Origin: Planoprotostelium fungivorum | Lineage: Eukaryota > Evosea > Variosea > Cavosteliida > Cavosteliaceae | Assembly: GCA_003024175.1 (NCBI GenBank) | Contig: MDYQ01000009.1 | Location: forward strand, 186,001 to 250,000 | Length of the DNA: 64,000 nucleotides | Direction: 5' to 3' | In this document: in pieces, positions 59,869-64,000 of the stretch | How the letters are laid out: every line of letters begins with the position of its first letter | Numbering within the stretch: the first letter of the stretch is position 1 | Notes under the pieces: model-generated | What the model saw: only the letters and a program-made list of their open reading frames with translations | Database searches by the model: none | Told to the model about the DNA's origin: nothing | Position numbers and translations under genes: made by a program

Positions 59869-62800
59869 TTACGTGCTATCCAGCAGTGATTCCTCTGTTG
59901 TATCGTTGTCATTGGATGACATCTTTTGCCTCCTCAGAGAATCCATCTTCGTTTGGAACGTCACGAAACCGATGGGCTTCGTGATGTAATCGTCCATGCC
60001 CGCCTCGTAGCATTTGTCTTCCTCTTCCTTCTGAGCGTTGGCGGTCAACGCCGCAATGTGTGTCCTCTCCAACTGTCAAAGAGTCAGTCCTGCCGTAAAG
60101 TGAAACGACGATGACCTGTCGCTTCGTCTCGATGGAACGGATCTGCTCGGTGGCCTCGATTCCATTCAAGACCGGCATCTGTTGATCCATCAAGATGCAA
60201 TCGTATCTCTCGGGTGCCTTCTCCAAAAATCTGAATCTCTTCAGACACAATACAACTTGATCGTCTCACTTTTGTACGGCAATGCTTCCATCGTCTGCAA
60301 AGTCGTAGGATATGTTCTTCAACCGATCCAGCATCAACTGCATCACCTTTCCAGTGTCATTCTACATCTCCTCATCTCCCTCTCACCCTTTGATTCGTCT
60401 TGTTGTCCTCCACGATCAGTACGTTCAGATGGACCGTCTGTACATCCACCACCGGTGGTTCATCCAATGGTAACGTGTTGATCATGGGAAGCGGAGGATT
60501 CTCTGAAGACCTAAAGATGTCATCAAAGGATATTCTTCTCCTCTCACTTGGTTGCTGCTCTCTGTCTCGTCCTGCTCAAGAGTCGAACCAGAATGGAGAG
60601 TTGGATGGGTTCGTGTATACTGCATCCCTTCCTTCTTCAGGGAGAGGAGTGAACGTACACGTCACCTGAAATTCATCGTACCGATCGATATCAGTGGTGA
60701 CGGATGTGGCAATGATGATCTGAACGATGGATTCCACGTTCATCCTTCTCATGGCCTCTGCGTCTAATTTCTCGGCGTTCTCTTGACTCACCACGATGGA
60801 CAGTTGTCTCTTCCACACCGTCTTCGTTCCTGCCATCTTTGAGGGTGCCGTGTCTCTCAAGAAGAAATTGGTGTCATCCACCGTGTGGAATCTGTTCCAT
60901 GTCAGATCTGTGTCCATTCTTCTCATCTGAAATAGATGTTCTGTTTCTATTCCAATGGAACGTGGGAAGTGTCTCACCCGAAAGTTTCGATACCCAGATC
61001 GATGGAGAGAGATTGAACCAAGAGGTCAGTGAGGTACGTATCCACCAAGAAGACACAAATGAGAGGTTTGTGAGATTGGAGAGAGACCAGTTCTCTTCGA
61101 CTCCTCTTTCCATTCAAATCCCTCATAGAGGATGTACTGTCACTGTGGCTGAACGAATCAGAGAGGAGAGAAGGAGAGGGCTCACTTTTTCATGGATTCG
61201 GCGCGTGATCGGGTGAGTGAAGAGTCGGAGTTGGAAGAAGACATGATGACGGGCACGATGAATTCGGCTCTTGTCCACTCTTTGTGTCGACTCGTGATCA
61301 TCAGGTCACCACCCTGTTCAGCTTCAGATCTTCCTCTCTCCTCTCTCTCACCATCAAGAGGAGGAGTTGCTTCACGATGTTCAGTCCGATTCCACTTCCC
61401 AGCTTGAGATTTCCTTGACCTTGAAACGGTCAGTTGTGTCAAGAGACATCCTATGAATAGAAAGAGACATCCTATGAGAATATTCTCATGATGAGAGTGA
61501 AATCCGATGTAGATGAATGATACCTCCTTGGAAGAGACGTTCGTGTAGAGCCTCTAATTCGATGGGATGGATTCCTTGCCCTGAATCGGTGACAATGAAT
61601 CGCAGAGAGGGAGCGACAGTCTTCTGACCCTCGTTCTCTTTCTCTTGGTTCATCATCACCTGCAGCGTCACTCTCCCCTTGTTGGTGTATTTGATGGCAT
61701 TCCTTTCTCTCTTCAGCGATGTTTCCTCTCAGATGACTCACGTCAATAGATTGTGTAGTATCTGCCTCAATCGATTCTCATCGTTCACGATGTACTCCGG
61801 ACATTCCGAGGAAATCCGATATCCGAATCCCAAATCCGAATCCCGAAAGAGAACGGAGAGAGCCATGCAGGAGTTCTCCACGAATTCTCTCAGTAGCAGT
61901 GTCTGACAGACGATCTTCAGTTGGCCTTGCGTCAACTTTGCAAAGTCTAAGAGGTCGTTGATCAGTCCCAGGAGGGTGTTGGCTGCCGTTCGGATGATGA
62001 CAAACATTCCCTGAAGCACGTCCGATGTGTTCTCTCCCTGTTGCACTAGATCGGAGACTCCGATGATGCAGTTGAGAGGAGTGCGTAGCTCGTGACTGAT
62101 GTTCGCAACTGTTCCATTCATCAGATGTGATGCTAGATCCATATGATTCGATAAGATGAAGGAAAGGAAGAGAACACACCGAACGTATCCTTCATGTGAG
62201 CCAATCGTATGGCCTCCTCCCGTGCACCCACCAATGCCATCTCCCTCGTCACCTGTCCCTTCAGCCCTTCCCCTCCCATTCCCTCACCTTGTCCGTCACA
62301 TCCTTTCCTAGACACAAGATCTGCACGCTCTCCTCGAACGTCTTCAGCTCTTCTTCGGCCAACAGTTCGGGCAGATGCTCGTTGTCCGTCCTCAGTACCT
62401 TGATCGTCCATTCGATGGACCTGCTCTCCCCCTGCCCCTCTCAGTCTCACACGGACGAATGTCATCGTCACCATCACATCGAAGGAACGGAAGGAGAGCT
62501 GAGTGTTGGGATCACCGCTGAGGATCAGTTCATCCAACTGCATCTGACAGACCTCAGAGTCGGTGAAGGTGAAGCATCGGAGAAAGTGAGTGGAGGACAT
62601 CCGCATGGAGCGTAGACCCAGACTCTTCACGGCGTAACGATTGAGGTGGCAGATCTCTCCACGGTTGTCCAATAACACCACGATCGAGGGAAACTGTTCT
62701 ATCATCCAGGAGATCATGTCCTGCTGTCTTTAGCTTCTCTCTCTTCACATCTTGTATGGAATAGACATCATGTGATGTAGAATCAATCAGACGAAATAGA

Positions 62801-64000
62801 TAACATTGTATGAACAGAGAAGAGAGGGCTCACCTGATGAATGTGGAGGGCTGCAGTCTTCTTCTGAGTGTCATGGTGCATGGTCTTGATCGGATTACGA
62901 AGAGTGGCCACACCGAGAGAAGAGAACAAGAAAGCAAAGGAGAAGCAACGAAGTGTGGTGGCTACGGTGTATGATGGTCCTCCTGTCGCAGTTCAGTCTC
63001 ACCATCATGACATGATCATCATGGAAAACAGATGATGGAGGCGAATGAACGGGGAGATAGAGAAACGGAGCGAAATAAGGAGAGAGTACGAACCGTTAAA
63101 GTTTGCAATATTTGCTGCCATGATGGTCTGAGCGAGACGAAAGGCTAAGCCGAGAGTGAGGTTGACCCACACGTTGGGACGAAAGGCGGGCCTTCGAAAG
63201 ATGACCAAGATCAACAGGCAGGCGAAGAAACCTTCGCGAGTCAACGGAATCGACATCGTGAGACGCACCGATGAAGAGGTTCTCCAAGATGGTTCGTGGG
63301 TAAGTGTCCTCTCCCGTCTCATCCACTAATCTGACGAACGTCTTCCATCTCATGATGCCCGACACCATCAAGATCTGTTGTGCCATCAATCGAAGGCTGT
63401 CGTCGAGAGTTCACCTGACTGGCGATGCAAATCACAACGGTTAATACTTTCGGAATCCAGCCTGTTTCTGTCATCCTCTCCTCTTCGGTTTGCATCGAAT
63501 TATTCTTTCTTCTCTCACCTCGAACTCTGATGTTGGCGATGATAAGCCCGATAAAGATGGAGACTACCTGAAGAGCTATTAACTTTTTTTCATCGCGCTG
63601 GGAATACCTCGAATGTCCTTCCGCAGATGTTGAATTGGACCACAATGTTGCTGTCTCCGGTTCCCGTTAGAGCACCATTTCTGGCGGCGCTACCAAAGAT
63701 GAGATTGATTCCAACAAAGAGATATCCAAAACCGACCTGTACCAAAGTCAGTGTCTATCTCATCCAGATATGATGACTCACTGTCAGAAAAAATCCTTTA
63801 GCAGAAGACTCGCCAAAGCAAAAGGCGGTGAACATGAGAAAACATAAGATGATTGTGGTTGTTGACAGGACATAGTCGAAAAACGTCGGTCCAATGGCGA
63901 AGCCGAGAAATAATAGACCGATACCAAAACTACTGATGAGGACGGTGAGGAGAAAGAAGCGACTCTGCAGTTCGATCCAGATCTGGCGAAAGACCCCATT
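59869..64000 (-). CDS. Membrane hybrid histidine kinase (5' end beyond window)
   Basis: The gene enters from the right edge on the minus strand and ends at TAA 59869-59871. Order: several membrane segments (63.0-64.0 kb, such as FLLTVLISSFGIGLLFLGF, TTTIILCFLMFTAF, FACLLILVIF); a PAS-like domain (about 62.4-62.7 kb: EQFPSIVVLLDNRGEICHLN); a HisKA box with the phosphoacceptor in ANISHELRTPLNCIIGV (about 62.07 kb); the ATPase domain with N box NDENRLRQILHNLLT, G1 DSGQGIHPIE and G2 GSGIGLNIVKQLL; a degenerate middle region (60.5-61.1 kb) that may be a pseudo-receiver; and a receiver with LIVEDNKTNQ, the phospho-Asp in CILMDQQMPVLNGIEA and the lysine in DDYITKPIG. All key residues seem present, so a working phosphorelay sensor is likely. 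The ligand is unknown. Confidence 0.9.

Overview
This is a eukaryotic nuclear segment. It is very gene dense and mixed-strand, with intergenic gaps often under 100 bp, and almost every gene is cut by many short introns (mostly about 37-60 bp, usually starting gtgag/gtgat/gtaag and ending cag/tag). The gene content fits a heterotrophic amoeboflagellate. It has cilium and axoneme genes (DLEC1-like, CCDC40, an RIIa/DPY30-domain protein, a triple EMAP-like protein). It also has an LRR-GBD/FH3-RasGEF signalling protein of an amoebozoan kind, a membrane-bound hybrid histidine kinase, a Zn2Cys6 regulator, a fungus-type secreted GH5 glucanase, and mitochondrial ALAS. My best guess is Amoebozoa, perhaps a protosteloid amoeba with flagellate cells (Planoprotostelium-like). 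A flagellated fungus or other opisthokont relative is not excluded. No virus-like element, LTR element or transposon was recognised.

Layout. 1-4.9 kb: minus-strand DLEC1-like axonemal gene, truncated by the window edge. 5.1-6.7 kb: three tRNA-Asn(GTT) genes around an ankyrin-repeat remnant. 6.8-15.3 kb: Hv1 proton channel and a giant EML5/6-like gene (minus). 15.4-25.5 kb, plus strand: small RIIa-domain protein, eIF2A, and the LRR-GBD/FH3-RasGEF gene. 25.5-28.5 kb: a single-exon protein with SILK and RVxF protein-phosphatase-1 docking motifs, then a four-TM protein. 28.6-33.4 kb: ATG11/FIP200-like autophagy scaffold (minus). 33.7-37.3 kb: small genes (TMEM256/DUF423 and uncertain ones) and a Zn2Cys6 protein. 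37.5-40.0 kb: GH5 glucanase and a glycosylated membrane protein. 40.1-43.9 kb: HIG1-domain protein (minus) divergent from CCDC40, which carries a 314-bp duplication around a single N. 43.9-49.6 kb: a propionate/2-methylcitrate-cycle cluster (PrpD, a citrate/methylcitrate synthase, and a divergent PrpB). 49.6-53.9 kb: A/B-type cyclin and PABP (minus). 54.3-57.5 kb: small unknown genes, FANCL and LSM7. 57.9-59.8 kb: 5-aminolevulinate synthase. 59.9-64 kb: hybrid histidine kinase, running off the right edge.

How genes may work together. The clearest functional grouping is the three adjacent methylcitrate-cycle enzymes, all with mitochondrial-looking N-termini where these can be read. Four genes point to a motile cilium, and several divergent pairs share promoters shorter than 105 bp. 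Coordinates of spliced genes run from the inferred start codon to the stop codon. Exon joins were read by eye from splice signals and family alignments recalled from memory, so identifications rest on motif recognition, not on searches.
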